Shown: one piece after another, positions 1 through 12,259 of the stretch
Layout: each line of letters begins with the position of its first letter
Numbering within the stretch: the first letter of the stretch is position 1
NCBI RefSeq assembly: GCF_900497805.2
Contig: NW_020953951.1
Location: 1,759,190-1,823,189 of the forward strand
Reading direction: 5' to 3'
Length of the DNA: 64,000 nt
Source of the DNA: Vombatus ursinus
Taxonomy: Eukaryota > Chordata > Mammalia > Diprotodontia > Vombatidae
Notes under the pieces: generated by a model
Databases searched by the model: none
Told to the model about the DNA's origin: nothing
The model's input: only the letters and a program-made list of their open reading frames with translations
Program-made: the position numbers and the translations under genes

Positions 1-975
1 TTTACTCTTCACTGTCTCTTACCTCTCATACCCAATCAGATGCCAAATCTTGTTAATCATACCTCCATGATACCTCTCCTTTCTGTCCCTTTCTCTCCAT
101 TCACATGGCCACCACCCTAGCTCACCCTAAGCACTCCTCACTTCTTGCCTAAACTGTTGCAATAGCATCCTAACTGGTCTGCCTGCTTCTAATTTTTCCC
201 CTCTCCAAAACCCTTCCAAATAGCTACCAAATTGATAGTCCTAAAGCACAGATCTAAACATGTCACTCCATTCTCAAGAAGTTCCGGTAGCTCCTAACTA
301 TCTCTGAGACAAAATAAAACTACATATTCTTTTTTTTTTGTTTTGTTTTGTTTTTGGTTGGGCCATGGGGTTAAGTGATTTGCCCAGGGTCACATAGTTA
401 GTAAGTGTTATGTGTCTGAGGCCACATTTGAACTCAGGTCCTCCTGACTTCAAGGCCGGTGCTTTATCCACTGTACCACCTAGCTGCCCCTAAAACTACA
501 TATTCTTCTACTTAGCATTTAAAACCATCCAACATTTGGCTTCAGCCTACCTTCTCAGGCTTCCTATACTAGTTCCCAGCTCAACTGGACTACTTGTTGC
601 TTTCTATACATGACATTCCACCTTCTAGTTCTGTCCCTTTTCACAGCCTGTCCTCACCTCCAAAATGTATTCCCTTGCTTCTTCATGTCTTAAAATCCCT
701 TTTCCTTCAAAACCCAGGGTTAGAGTCAACTTGCCAACTCCTACAGAAAGCCTGCTCTGCTCCCCAGTTGTTAGCAATGCTTTTCTCCACTCTCTTAATT
801 TCCTATCTACTTTGTATATATTTTGTTATTTACTCTTCTGCGTTCATGTGGTTCCCCTCCCACCAACAGGATATAAGCTCACTGAAGACAGAGACTGTAA
901 TTTTTGTCTTTGTATCCCCAAAGTGTAGCACAAGGGATAGATCAGGCACACAGAGGCTATATGCTTGTTGAAAAA
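1..975 (+). mobile_element. L2 LINE 3' portion, split by a SINE
   Basis: Reads in the order of the L2 3' coding end and tail: ACCACCCTAGCTCACC, CTGCTTCTAATTTTTCCCC, then GATATAAGCTCACTGAAGACAG and a tail near AGGCACACAGAGG. The element enters from the left edge. A MAR1-type SINE sits in it at 331-490. Confidence 0.8.
331..490 (-). mobile_element. MAR1/WSINE-type SINE with 16-bp target duplication
   Basis: The reverse strand starts GGGGCAGCTAGGTGG and ends in a poly-A-rich tail. It is flanked by the exact duplication TAAAACTACATATTCT at 315-330 and 491-506. Confidence 0.95.
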
Positions 976-1490
976 AATAGTCCTCTTACAACCACTTCTA
1001 CACTTTTTTACACTGCTTTCCTTAACTCTTTATAGGGATTATTTAAAGGGCTTTAAAAATTTGTTTCTCTTTTGGTTAGCCTGCTTTGTTAAGACAAAAT
1101 TTATCAAGAAAAATAAAAAGCCCTACTCTTACCATCTGGCTTATCACTACCTCCACTGTCAAAATCAACATTTCAGCCTATGGTCCTGGTGCAGCCATCT
1201 TCCCTGCTTAAGATCAGACACTGACATCATATTTTCTTACATCTTACCAAGTCCAAAGTTCTGATGATGGTCTTCAAAGTTTTCAGCACATGGCCCTCAA
1301 CACACACTCAATTCCTTTGTCCTCAACACACCTGCCAGCTCTCTCTGCCTGTCTCTGGGACTATTACTCAGTATTCTTTGTCCATTCCCCTGTCCCACCT
1401 TCATGCCTTCTCTACAGCAGTGCCTAGACTATCTGAGTATTTCCAGAATTGATAAGAGATGACAAACTATTCACTTGGTTCCTCTCACTC
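976..1490. other. Degraded interspersed sequence downstream of gene A KRAB-B
   Basis: Intronic stretch between the L2 tail and the KRAB-B exon. The part around 1130-1440 has L2-like wording (TCTTCAAAGTTTTCAGCACATGG) but is too decayed for a firm call. Confidence 0.4.
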
Positions 1491-1492
1491 AC

Positions 1493-1609
1493 ATCTACTG
1501 AAGTCTCTCAGGATCTCCTCTCTTTTCTTAGTTCTCTGTAGATCAAGGCCCCACAGTTCTTCCTCTTGCTCCAGCTGGAAAATCAGGTCAGGTTTGGAAA
1601 CTTGAAATC
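1493..1609 (-). CDS. Gene A, KRAB-B box exon
   Basis: Third coding exon of a KRAB zinc-finger gene running off the left edge. The reverse strand shows an acceptor ending GAGCAG, then residues [20 protein letters not shown], the KRAB-B signature, and then a donor at AGAT/GTGAGT. The exon is 117 bp, the same length as in gene B (28785-28901), and keeps the same phase (1 in, 1 out), so it would join a finger exon starting in phase 1. That finger exon should lie left of position 1: in gene B the gap from KRAB-B to fingers is about 3.2 kb. KRAB-B strengthens KRAB-A repression in this family. The exon looks intact. The gene's name and targets cannot be told from this window. Confidence 0.85.
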
Positions 1610-2068
1610 CTGCTCATGGGGAAGGAAACAGTATGTGTTGCTTTGTGCTTGGAATCAGGAACAAAGAATACAAGCTCAGCCCCCTCAGTAAGAGGGAACA
1701 GGTGAACTAGGAAAGAAATGAAATGCTAGGAGAGAACATGGTGAAAAAGCACCTTCAGAGAGTGGGAAGGCCCTCTGAAGGGGAATACAGTTTCAAGAGC
1801 TGGGGCTGTAGGATAGGGAAAGGAAGGAATGGGTAATGAATTAAAGGAGCTAAGGATCTGAGCACAGTATAACAACAAGATCATTTGGTCCATCCCTACC
1901 GGAAGGACAGGAAACTCCCACACATATGGACTTCACTGGCATCATCAAATGCAAGGATGACCTATATGAAGCAGGGCAGTTTACTATAGGAAACTTGGTT
2001 AATAAGGGCCTGCTCCTGAGAGTCTAAAGAGCAGCTGCCCTACACCAGAGATCAGACCTCTCACTTCA

Positions 2069-2467
<399 letters not shown>

Positions 2468-2739
2468 TCACTATATTCTTAGAGGGGAAGAGGGCAGGAG
2501 AGAAAAAGGAGAGGGACACAGGGAAAGTATTAGCAAAAGAAGTCTCAACCCTACATCTCAGGGAATATTTATTGGAGTTTGACTAGGCCAACTGTAAGAT
2601 CAAGAGGATGAGATTAAGGTAGCGATGAGAGAGGCCCCCTATAAGGACAGATAAAAATAACTAAGACTCAAAATTTTCTTCAATGCTAAAAGTTTGGAGG
2701 GGACATACTTTCTTCCTCCTAATCTATCTTTTATAATAT

Positions 2740-3450
2740 GGAAAGACACTCCTTATGCACAGATCTAGTCAAGTCACTGCTCTACGCTAAATCCTTCCAT
2801 TTAATGACTCCAAAGTCAAGTTCAAACACCTGTGGCTGGTATTCCAGGCCCTCCACAATGTCTCAACTCTACTTTTCCAGCCTCATCTTATATCATCACA
2901 TATTCTTCAGTTCTTATGTGTTGAAGCCTCCATGACTTTGTCCACCCTGTTCCCTGTGCTCATAATGTCCTCACACATATACCCAACTTGTTTTAATTCT
3001 TAACAATCTTTTAGCAATCAACTCAAATGTAAAGGCATGGAAGCAGAGGACTGTACACATACCCTATGCTTCAATCAAATGGATGTCTTACCATCTCCAA
3101 ATACATCTGGGGGCTTCCTGCTTCCGTGACTTTGCTCATATCACTTTCTAGGGCTGTAATGCTGTCCTTCCTCCATCTCTACCTGTTGAACACCTTCAAG
3201 GCTTGGCTGAAATGCTAGCTCTTCCACAACAGGTTTCTCAATCACTCCAAAGTGTTCTATCTTTTGAACTCCCATAGTATCGTGTTTGAACCCAGTTCTA
3301 TTATTTCATTTTTTTGCCTTCCATGACAGGTTTTCTGTTTTATCGTCTCAACTAAATTGTGAGTTCCTTCAGGGTAGAGATAATGTCTATTTCATTCCCA
3401 CCCACCCCACTGTACAATGTCCTATGTAAGGTTCTCTAGTAAATAAAAAA
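2740..3450 (+). mobile_element. L2 LINE 3' end
   Basis: Contains AGTCAAGTCACTGCTCTACG, CAGGCCCTCCACAATG, GAACACCTTCAAGGCTTGG and TGAGTTCCTTCAGGGTAGAG, in L2 order. It ends near CTAGTAAATAAAAAATCAG. Confidence 0.75.
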
Positions 3451-4125
3451 TCAGTGTCATTCCTTCAATTTTTCTTCCACTCTTTGATTAAGTATGTTTA
3501 TAATCTATAGGGGAACTGGGGGGGGGGCATGGAGAGCGAGCCCTCATTCCCAAGTAGTCAACATTTTGGCAGTGCGTCTTGACTCTCTGCTAGGCTGGTC
3601 TTGAATGAAGACACACAGTCCATTGCTGGGCTCAAAGCCTTTCCAGCTTGGTAGAATTTGCAATTCTTTTGAGAATTCAGATTCCCCTATACATTGGTGG
3701 CTCTAGAGATGTATTTGTGTGAAGACACACATAGTAGGTGCTCAGATATTATCTGCAGACTGAATTCTGATCACTTGTACTGCCTCCTTTTGATTCTGTA
3801 CCTGTACCTGCCTTTGACCATTACGATTCAGTTCTTCCTCTCATTTCTGCTTTGTTCTACTAGGTCCATACCTTGACTTAATCCTTAGACTCTCTTGGCT
3901 CTGTTTTAACTCAATTCTCAGACCAATGGCTGGCCCAAGACATAGACAACACAGACTCTCTTGTTAGGATCTGTTTTCCAGAACCCTTCTGGAATACCCA
4001 CATACCCTTGACTTTAACGAGTCCCTCAATGATCTGTTCCAACTTGCAGGGTACAGGTTAGCTAAGTGTGAAGTAGAATAAAAGCTCCAGTAATGGAGAA
4101 CCTATTAAGGAAGTTCATTCAACTT
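3451..4125. other. Gene A intron, no recognised element
   Basis: Contains a short G-run near 3520. I see no gene, exon or clear repeat. Confidence 0.4.
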
Positions 4126-4138
4126 TTGAACAACTAAA

Positions 4139-4811
4139 TTTTTTAATTAATTTATTTTGATTTATCAACAATCACTTCCATATGCTTTTGAGTTTTAAAT
4201 TTTTCTCCCCTTCCTTCCTCACCTCCCTCCCCAAAACGGCATGCAATCTGATACAGGCTACACATATACATTCCTATTAAACATATTTTCATATTAGTGA
4301 TGTTGTAAGGAAGAATTAGAACCAATAGGACGAACCACAAGAAAGAGAAAACAAAACAGAAGAAAAAAATAGCAAATAGTATGCTTCAATATGCATTCAA
4401 ACTCCACAGTTTTTTCTTTGAGTGTGGATAGCATTTTCCATCATGAGACCTTTGGAGATGTCTTAGATCCCTGCATTGCTGAGAAGGGCTAAGTCTTTCA
4501 ACATTAGTCATCGCACACCACAGCTATTACTGTGTACAACATTCTCCTTGTTCTGTTCACTTCACTCAGCATCAGTTCATGCAAGTCTTTCCAGGTTTTT
4601 CTGAAGTTTGCCTGCCCATCATTTCTTATACCACAATAGTATTCCATTACATTCATATACCACAACTTGTTCAGCCATCCCCCAATTGATGGGCATTCCC
4701 TCAATTTCCAATTCTTTGCCACCACAAAAAGAGCTGCTATAAATATTTTTGTACGTGTGGGTCCTTTTCCCATTTGTATGATCTCTTTGGAATACAGCCC
4801 TAGAAGTGCTA
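4139..4811 (-). mobile_element. 5'-truncated L1 with 13-bp target duplication
   Basis: The minus strand encodes the C-terminal tail of L1 ORF2: IFIAALFVVAKNWKL, WLNKLWYMNVMEYY, then a 3' UTR and A-rich end. An open frame of 89 codons (4504-4773) remains. Exact duplications TTGAACAACTAAA flank it at 4126-4138 and 4812-4824. At about 670 bp it is a typical truncated insertion. Confidence 0.9.
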
Positions 4812-4824
4812 TTGAACAACTAAA

Positions 4825-5402
4825 ACTATTAACAAGTTTTTTCTGTACCTAACAGACATCTGCCTCCCAGTAACTATACCTACTGTTCCTATTTCTGCCC
4901 TATGTGGCCAAGTCTAATCAGTGTTTCATACAGCTCCTAACCCACAGGGCCCAAGGAAACTTCCTAACCCAATCTTGCTGATGCAAAGCTTATCTAGAGC
5001 AAATTACCAGAGATGTAAACCTCTATCTCTAGCTCTAATTTTCTCTCCTTAGTAGTTCTCTATAAGCCAGCCCTGCTCATCTCTAGAGCTTCAACAAACT
5101 TCCAAGATGCTTAGTTCATATAGACCATGTAAAATACCATTCAATTTATAATCATTTGCACTGTAAGATGGAAATCCATTCCCTGGATCCAAAGTCCATG
5201 TCTCAAGAAACAATTTTTCTGAAGGTCTTCATACAATTGAGGCCCCAAATATAATTCTGGCTACAGATCAAACCCCACAGTTCCCAGTAATTCTTGAAGC
5301 TTCTTTGCTACTCATCCACAAGTCTACCAACCAGTAGTAGCAGCCATCATTTCTCCTACTGCAGAAAGCTCAGCCATATCCCCAGTGCTAAGTTAGAGCA
5401 TT
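4825..5402. other. Gene A intron, no recognised element
   Basis: No convincing exon or repeat seen between the L1 and the MITE. Confidence 0.4.
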
Positions 5403-5410
5403 AGCTAGGG

Positions 5411-5607
5411 CAGGGATGGGGAACCTGCAGCCTCGAGGCCACATGTAGCCCTACAGGTCCCCAAGTGCAGCTTTTTGACTGAATCCAAACATCACAGAAC
5501 AAATCCCCTTAATAAAAGAATTTGTTCTGTAAAACTTGGACTCAGTCAAAAGGTCGTACCCAAGGAAGGCCACATGTGGCCTCAAGACCACAGGTTCCCC
5601 ACCCCTG
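5411..5607. mobile_element. Palindromic hAT-type MITE, copy 1
   Basis: A 197-bp near-perfect hairpin starting CAGGGATGGGGAACCTG and ending CAGGTTCCCCACCCCTG, with a short AT-rich loop around CTTAATAAAAG. It is flanked by an exact 8-bp duplication AGCTAGGG (5403-5410 and 5608-5615), the hAT hallmark. It has no coding capacity. Confidence 0.9.
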
Positions 5608-5689
5608 AGCTAGGGTATCAAACCCAATAAACCCCAGTACAAGCAATAAGACTTGAAGATAAAATAAGATAAGCAATGGACCTGAAATC

Positions 5690-5850
5690 AAAAGACATGG
5701 AGTTTGAATACTGGTTTTTCTATTCACTAGATGCATAACCCCAAGCAAATCACTTCATCTCTGGGACTAAAAATCTTTATCAGTACAATGAGGGAGTTGA
5801 GCTAGATAATGTTTAAGGTCTCCTTCAGCTCCAAATTCTATAATCTATGA
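5690..5850 (+). mobile_element. MIR-class SINE, old
   Basis: MIR-type core: ATAACCCCAAGCAAATCACTT, then a TGAGCTAGATAATGTTTAAGG-type tail. Confidence 0.6.
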
Positions 5851-6589
5851 GATGTCTAAGATGAGTATCCTATATAGAGAATCCCCCATTTCACAATCCT
5901 AATTCTCCTCATACATTAGAAATGCATTTACAAAGGAGAAAAAAAAGCAAAACCCTTCATTGGACACTGGACAGTCTCCTGGTTGGAATCCAAATCTGAT
6001 TCTTGAAGATTGCCTTCATCTCAGTGATAGGGCCTGAGGTCTAGAAGAATAACCTTGAAGAATATGCAATGAGTTTATTTGGTTCTCTACAACCTACAGC
6101 AATGCTACCCATTTCTGGACTATGAAAGAGGTTCAAGGACCACATCCCTTCATCTTGGACCAGGACTAGATTACTATTAAGAAGTATACTAAAATCAGTG
6201 TTCCTTCTCTCATCCAGAAGTTTTTAAAACATCTACCAGGAGTCTGCATTTCTCATAATGGATCTTGGAGAGGATGGGATTTACAACCCAGTATGAATAA
6301 GTGAAGGAGAGATATGAAAACCGCATTTAGAAGACACAGCCATCTCTAATCATGTATCAACCTTTGGCATTCATACATGTGAAATCTATTGGTCTTTTTC
6401 TGAACCCATACCTGGAGAGCATGTGGATTTTCTTGTTGGTCCCAGCAGAGGATGCTCAGCATGTATAGATAGCCCTCCAGCAACCACAGAACACCAGTTA
6501 TATGCCAACACTTGGGAAGTATGTGTCTGACCAGAAAATGATTGAATTCCTAGGTTATACTTGTGATCCACAATCTCAAAATTAAAAGT
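5851..6589. other. Gene A intron, no recognised element
   Basis: Nothing assignable seen. Confidence 0.35.
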
Positions 6590-7030
6590 CTTTAGAATTC
6601 ATGTAGGAAAACCTCCCTCCCAAGGCAGGTATCCCTTTTACAGACTTCCTTCCAAATGGATTCCTATCAAGCCTCTACTCAACTACTTCTAGTGTTGGGA
6701 ACTCCCAACCTTCCAGCCATAGCTCCCTGCTATCTAATATTAAACTCTAAGACTTTTTCACATGACCCATCAAGATAATGAGTCTCTGTGTTCTGTGCTT
6801 GTATAATTAAATTTTTTCACCTAAGTATAGGACTTTATATTTTATCACTATTAATTACATATCTTAATAAATTCAGTCCATCATTACAAACTGAAGATTT
6901 TTTTGAATGCTAGCTCCTTCATCCTGTGTGTTGGCTATCCTTCCCAGCTGTGTGTCATCTACAAATTAAATAAGCATGCCATCTAGGTCTTCATCCAAGT
7001 CACTAATAAAAATACTGAACAGAACAAGGT
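6590..7030 (-). mobile_element. CR1/L3-type LINE 3' end
   Basis: Carries the CR1/L3-like phrases TTGGGAACTCCCAACC, GCTATCCTTCCCAGCTG and TCATCCAAGTCACTAATAAA in minus orientation. Confidence 0.5.
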
Positions 7031-7299
7031 CATGTTTAACCACAATGATCTCTCCCACTTCTAAAACTTCACAGCACTATCTATGTCACTCATTTACTCC
7101 TAACCACAAACTGTTTTGTATCATTACTATACCATGTATATGTCCTGTCCCAACAAAAAAAAAAACTCCCTGAAAATAGGGATTAGATCTTATATTTCTC
7201 AATATCTTATGCAACTAGACAGTCTTACTTAGAGGAAAAATAGTTATTATTTATTGGTGATGAGAAAGAGGTTATCTGTGCTAGGTAAAAACTCCAAAG

Positions 7300-8245
7300 G
7301 CAACAATATCTGGGGCTCCTTGCAAACCTTACCAACATCTGAGAGGTCACTGAATACCATTTTCTTTGATTTCATTCATTCAACAAACCTTTGTTTATAT
7401 GACCCTCTCCCACCAAGTGTAGGCTGTTCAAATTCAAGCTGTCCTTTTAGATGAGGTAGTATCACTTCTTCCAAGAAGCCTTCCCACTTCTCTCTGTTCT
7501 GGATACTTTGATCACTTTTCTGCATCTATTCCAGTCAACAAATAATTATTAAGAACCTGATGTGTCCAAAGAACTGTGCTAGGCACTGTGGAAAGTTCAG
7601 AGTCACTTGAGCTCATTCATCAGGGGATTGACAAAGTCAGATCTGTACTTCAGGAATTACCAATTTGTCAGATTTGTGGAGGATAGATTAGAGAGGAGAC
7701 CAATTCTCCATATAGTTGCCAATTAACATTCCTAAAATAGAGATGAGTCCATGTTACTCTCCCTGTTCAGAAATCTTGAAGTGGCTCTTTATCGCCTTTA
7801 GAATATAATACGAGCTATATCTGACTCCAACCTACTTTCACAGGCTTATTTTGTATTATTCCTGTGGCCATTCACTATTCCAGCCAAACTTCTGAGAGCT
7901 CAACACTCCATGTCTCAGGTCCATGTCTTTGCACAGACTGTCCCCTCAAACTTCCCTCCAAATCTCAACTTCTTAGGATCCTTAGCTTCCTTCAAGTTCA
8001 GCTCTTGAGCTCAAGTACCTTCTTATAGAAAGCCTTTTCTGACCACCAATACCCCATTCAGCACACCTGAGTTATTGTATTCTCCATCTCTTCAAATCAT
8101 CTTGTTATTTACTTCCTTTTTTCAGGCTACATCATCCTTTTAAGTGTAAACTCCTTGAGGACAGTGTGTGTTTTGCTTTTGCATTTCCAGATCCTAGAAC
8201 AATGTATTACAAATAGTACCTGCATAATAAATATCTGCTGAACTG
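7300..8245 (+). mobile_element. L2 LINE fragments
   Basis: L2 3' coding and tail wording: CTTGAAGTGGCTCTTTATCG, GTCTTTGCACAGACTGTC, AACTCCTTGAGGACAG and a tail ATAATAAATATCTGCTGAA. The first 350 bp are more decayed. Confidence 0.7.
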
Positions 8246-8459
8246 AGCACCCCAAGCTTCTATAGTGTTGGGTGGCTATAAATCTCTGACCAAAGCCAAC
8301 AGGGAATATTAACATGGGAAGTTTTCAGAAAAGAGTAGAAGTGAAGTGTTATGAAGGTGGGATATATCCAGTTTCTAAAGCAAAGAATGAGCATTATGGA
8401 TCTCAGAAAGGCTCTAGGTTTTTTGGAAATCACAGATTTTAGTTAGATACAAGGAAAAA

Positions 8460-8655
8460 AAAATCTCCTAACAATTAGATACCCCAAGTTGGAAGGTGGT
8501 GCTTTGGGAGTTAGAGGATCTGCTACTACTAGAGGTTTTCAAGCAGAGGCTAGACTACTACTCAATGAAGAAGCTGCAGAAAAGTTTTGGGCTGAAGGAA
8601 CTTTGGACTAGCTGATCCCTGAGGACCCATTCAGATCAGACATTCTATGATCCAA
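8460..8655 (+). mobile_element. CR1/L3-type LINE 3' end
   Basis: AGAGGTTTTCAAGCAGAGGC, TGGACTAGCTGATCC and a terminal ACATTCTATGATCC match the CR1/L3 3' end in plus orientation. Confidence 0.6.
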
Positions 8656-8699
8656 ACTCAAGATCCTGTTAATGGCAGCCAACTCCAAAAACTGCAGAA

Positions 8700-8785
8700 C
8701 TTCATAGCTGCAAAGGACCTCAGAGTCCAACCGCTTTATTTTACAGGTCGGGAACCTGAAGGCCAGAAAGGGGAAAGGATTTAGC
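8700..8785 (-). mobile_element. MIR-class SINE fragment
   Basis: TTTTACAGGTCGGGAACCTGA and following sequence match the reverse MIR core. Confidence 0.5.
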
Positions 8786-10009
8786 AAAGATTACAAAGCA
8801 AAATATTGGGAAAAAAAAAAAGAAGTTCAGCAAAATCAATCAATACACAGACTGCAGAAGACCCTTTTAAATTTCAAAAATTTTTGCATCCTCTTGTCTT
8901 ACAGTAGTTGTACTAGTACTATCTGTTTGTTGAGGAAAATATATGATGATAGAGAACTGCTGACATTCTCTCTTCCCTGGATTTCTGTGACATTTCTTTT
9001 CTTCTGGTTTTCCTCCTAGCTGTTTCACCACTCCTTCTCAATCTCCTTTGATGGGGAATTGATCTTTAACAAGCCCCAGTTCAGAAGACCAAGAATATAA
9101 TCACAAAATTTTAACAAGGTGTTAAATTGACTGTAAAGATGAATCTCCCCTTGATTCTGTTATGATGTGTGAACACCCTGACAGAATTAAAGGGACCAAT
9201 CTTACTGGAAGAGCAAATATTACTAAAGTCTTTGCAGCTAACCCCTAAGGACTAAAGGTCAATTTTAGGTAGCGCAAGTTCATGTGTTTTATAGAGGAGA
9301 TCCTTGCAGGATGGAAAGAGGGATGTCTCTGTCCTCTTCACTCCATAGGCCACAGGGGCTAGCAGTGACTTGACCAGAAGTTTGAAAGTCCATCAATTCA
9401 AGAGCTCTTGGCACAACTGAAAGAGCAGAAGCACACTATAGACAGAAAAGATAAAGAAAGCCCGTTACATCAAGGAGAAAGCAGTTTCTAGGAACGGGAA
9501 TCAGTTACAGCATTTGGTCATCTATTGAAAGAAGCAGATACAGGGAACCTGCCTTCCAGGCAGAGACACCACACCCAAGGTGAGCTATACGAGGACTCTA
9601 CAAAGAGATAAAGGATATCCAGGACCTCAAGTACCAGGAGTGAACTGCCTTTGTTACACCTGTATCCTACATATACACTTTACTACCACTGTACTCTAAA
9701 TCTGGACCCACTCTTCCTATGGGTGCTGTGTATTTAGAGAAGAGTGCACCCCAGGTTTATGGAGGGAATGTTTTGTAGGGTGTTGTTAGTTTAATCTATC
9801 AGCAAATGCCTGTACTAAGCCTATAGCTATGATTGATGTTTAATGGGAAGAACACTGGTGGGGGCTGATGAACAATACTGTTAAGAGTGCAAACCAAGGG
9901 GTTACCCTTTATACCTAAGATAGCAGCAACTCTCCAGTGACCCAACCCATGAGCACAAGTTAGGGAGACAGCCCACAGAGGTTGCTACAATAGGATTATA
10001 AATTTAGAG
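8786..10009. other. Gene A intron, no recognised element
   Basis: A 1.2-kb stretch without exon signatures or a repeat I can name. One GGTGAGC (plus strand) at 9579 resembles a donor, but no exon supports it. Confidence 0.35.
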
Positions 10010-10190
10010 CTGAAAGGAGCCTCAGAAATAACCTAGTCCAACTCCTCATTCAATAAACAAGGAAATTAAGGCCCACAGATGTTAAGTAATTTGTCTAAGT
10101 TCACACAAGTAGTGAGTGGCAGAAATAGGCCTTAGGGTCTCTAACTATAAATCCAGCACTCTTTCTACTATACAAAACTTCCCCGTTGGT
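10010..10190 (-). mobile_element. MIR-class SINE
   Basis: AGAGCTGAAAGGAGCCTCAG, GTTAAGTAATTTGTCTAAG and TCACACAAGTAGTGAGTGGCA are the reverse MIR core. Confidence 0.7.
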
Positions 10191-10329
10191 TTTCTCATCT
10201 TTAAATTAAGGGAAGTTGGATTAGACAATCTCTAAGACCCCTTCCAACTCTCAATTATCTTCCAATGTACCTTCTTTTCTTCTTTCTCTCACATGTAGAT
10301 TTTCCTAGACTTGGGCCTTCCTCCCTGTC

Positions 10330-11430
10330 TATTCTCTTTTGAGCTACCATGGGTTAAACTATCATTTCTATGCAGATGATTCCCAGGTCTATATCTATTC
10401 ATCTCTAATCTCTTCTAAGGTCCAGTCCCGCATCATGGACTGTCTAATGGAAATCTCTAAATATGTGTGACACAGACATCTCAAATTCAACAAGTCCAAA
10501 ACAGATTACCTTTACCACCAAATTCTCCCCAGTCCTAACCACTACTTCTGCTGAAAATGCCACCATTCTTCCAAATAACCAGGTTCCAAACCTTGTAATC
10601 ATATCTACTTCTCTCATCTCTCCCTATTCTTCCCTCATCTCCAACTAGTGGAAGAATCTTCTCTATTTCTCCTTCACATCTTTCTAAACCATCCCCTTCT
10701 CTCCACTCACACAATTACTGTCCTAGTTCAGATTCTCACCACTTTACCTTTGGACTATCCTAATAGCTTAATCTTAAATCTCTCCCCTCTCCAATTCATC
10801 CTCCAGAAAGCTGCCAAATTGGTATTTCTAAATCTCTAAATCAGTGGCTCCCAACTGCCTCCTGGATAAAATATAATACAAACTCTTCTATTTGGCATTT
10901 AAAACCTCTGGCTTATCTTTCCACGATCATTTGATCTATTTGCTATCAAGAGCTCTACCAGACAAACTGGCCAACCTTCTGTTCCTTTTACAAGACATTC
11001 CATCTCTTGTCTCTGTTCTGTATTTATCTTGACTTATACATAGTTGCTTGCCGTCGTCCTCCGTTAGACTGTGAGCTCCCTGAGAGCAGCAACTAGTTTC
11101 TGCCTTAGTAAGTGCTAAATGACTAAATGCTAAATGACATCAGGCTAATGCTAAATTGACTGAATAAATGCTGCGTCCCCCCCCCACCTCATGCCAAGAA
11201 TATAGTTTCTCTCATCTTTACATCTTAGATCCTCAGCTTCCTTCAAGACTTTGCTCAAGTGCCACCTCCCACAGGAAGCCCATCACGATTTGTGTTGGGG
11301 TTTTCTTTGTTTACTTCTCTGTGTTCATGGGTCTTCCCGCCCAACAGAAGTGTGCCTGTCTCTATAACCTCACAGCGCCTAGCACAGGGTCTGGCCCACG
11401 GCAGGCGCTTATTGGAATGAACATTAAGAG
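10330..11430 (+). mobile_element. L2 LINE with reverse-transcriptase remnant
   Basis: The plus strand encodes FYADDSQVYIYSSL, the catalytic YADD region of L2 reverse transcriptase. The typical L2 3' coding end and tail follow (GACTGTGAGCTCCCTGAGAG). A second L2-like tail at 11165-11430 abuts the gene A promoter. Confidence 0.85.
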
Positions 11431-11960
11431 GTAACTGAGGCCCGCAGAGGGTGAGAGCCGGGGTCGCCAGACTCCAGCTTGGGCTCCTTCCCGGGCACAC
11501 GGTGCCTCACTCATCCCTTTACCCCCACCCGAGCAGGACTCACCCTTGGCTGCGGCCCGCGAGGGCAGCCCACACCGGGGACGGCCCTTAGGGTGGACCT
11601 GCAGAGGGGAAACATGGACCTGGGACCACGACCCAACGGTAACCCTCACGGAAAGAGCCGTCTCGCCCGACCTCCAGGGCACTTCCGGGCCGCTCTAGGA
11701 GCCAGGAGGACTCTTCTCTCGGTGGCTGCTCCGCCAGCTGACACGTCCCTCCCACCCCCACCCCGGCGTGGCAGCAATGGAGCCCTGCCTACCGCAGCAC
11801 GTGCCAAACAGACTCCACCCCCGAGGGTGGGGTTAGAGGGGGCCGGCTCCTGCCGAGCTCCGGGCCCCGCCCTCCCCCACACGTGCTCAGCCTCCAGTTG
11901 AGGGCAGAAACCAGACCCCTGGAAGGGGGCAAGCACGCTGGAGTGGCGTGCGGATCCAGG
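11430..11960 (-). promoter_or_regulatory. CpG-rich promoter and exon 1 of gene A
   Basis: This GC- and CpG-rich block contrasts sharply with its AT-rich surroundings. It is related to the blocks at 43.5-43.8 kb and 60.2-61.1 kb: a shared stretch reads roughly GGCCGCTC, AGG, AGGACTC, CTCGGTGG. On the minus strand a splice donor CCAAGG/GTGAGTCC ends at 11544, matching donors at 43537 and 60762. That suggests a 5' UTR exon starting around 11.7 kb. An ETS/GABPA-type site (CCGGAAGT on the minus strand) lies at 11681-11688. The start site itself cannot be fixed by eye. Bidirectional activity is possible. Confidence 0.6.
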
Positions 11961-12189
11961 CTTTGTCGTTCAACCACGTCGCCCTGGAAATTCGGTTCTT
12001 TATGAGGCCCCACTGAACCCACCTCCAGGCACTAGGCGCCTCCTAGCCATTCTCTTTCTCCATGATTTTGGCATCTGGCCCACAGCCTTGCTCTAAACCG
12101 CATTCCACTGCCAACATTTCCAGAGACTTTCATATCTACTTTTCGGAATTCTGTACTTAGTTTCTGAGAACCGAGAAAGACCATTTAAT

Positions 12190-12255
12190 CGTTGCGTCAA
12201 CAAGCATTTATTAAGTGCCTACTATGTGCTAGGCACTGTACTAAATTGCACGTAG
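12190..12255 (-). mobile_element. L2/MIR 3'-end fragment
   Basis: AAGCATTTATTAAGTGCCTAC and TGTGCTAGGCACTGTACT match the reversed L2/MIR tail. Confidence 0.6.
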
Positions 12256-12259
12256 CAAT

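Noticed and set aside
331-490. tRNA-like heads with A and B box resemblance in this and other SINEs
   Set aside because: They are the tRNA-derived heads of MAR1/MON1-type SINEs, with A-rich tails and target duplications, not tRNA genes.
9571-9600. Plus-strand splice-donor-like AAGGTGAGC
   Set aside because: No exon, promoter or homologous site supports a plus-strand gene here.
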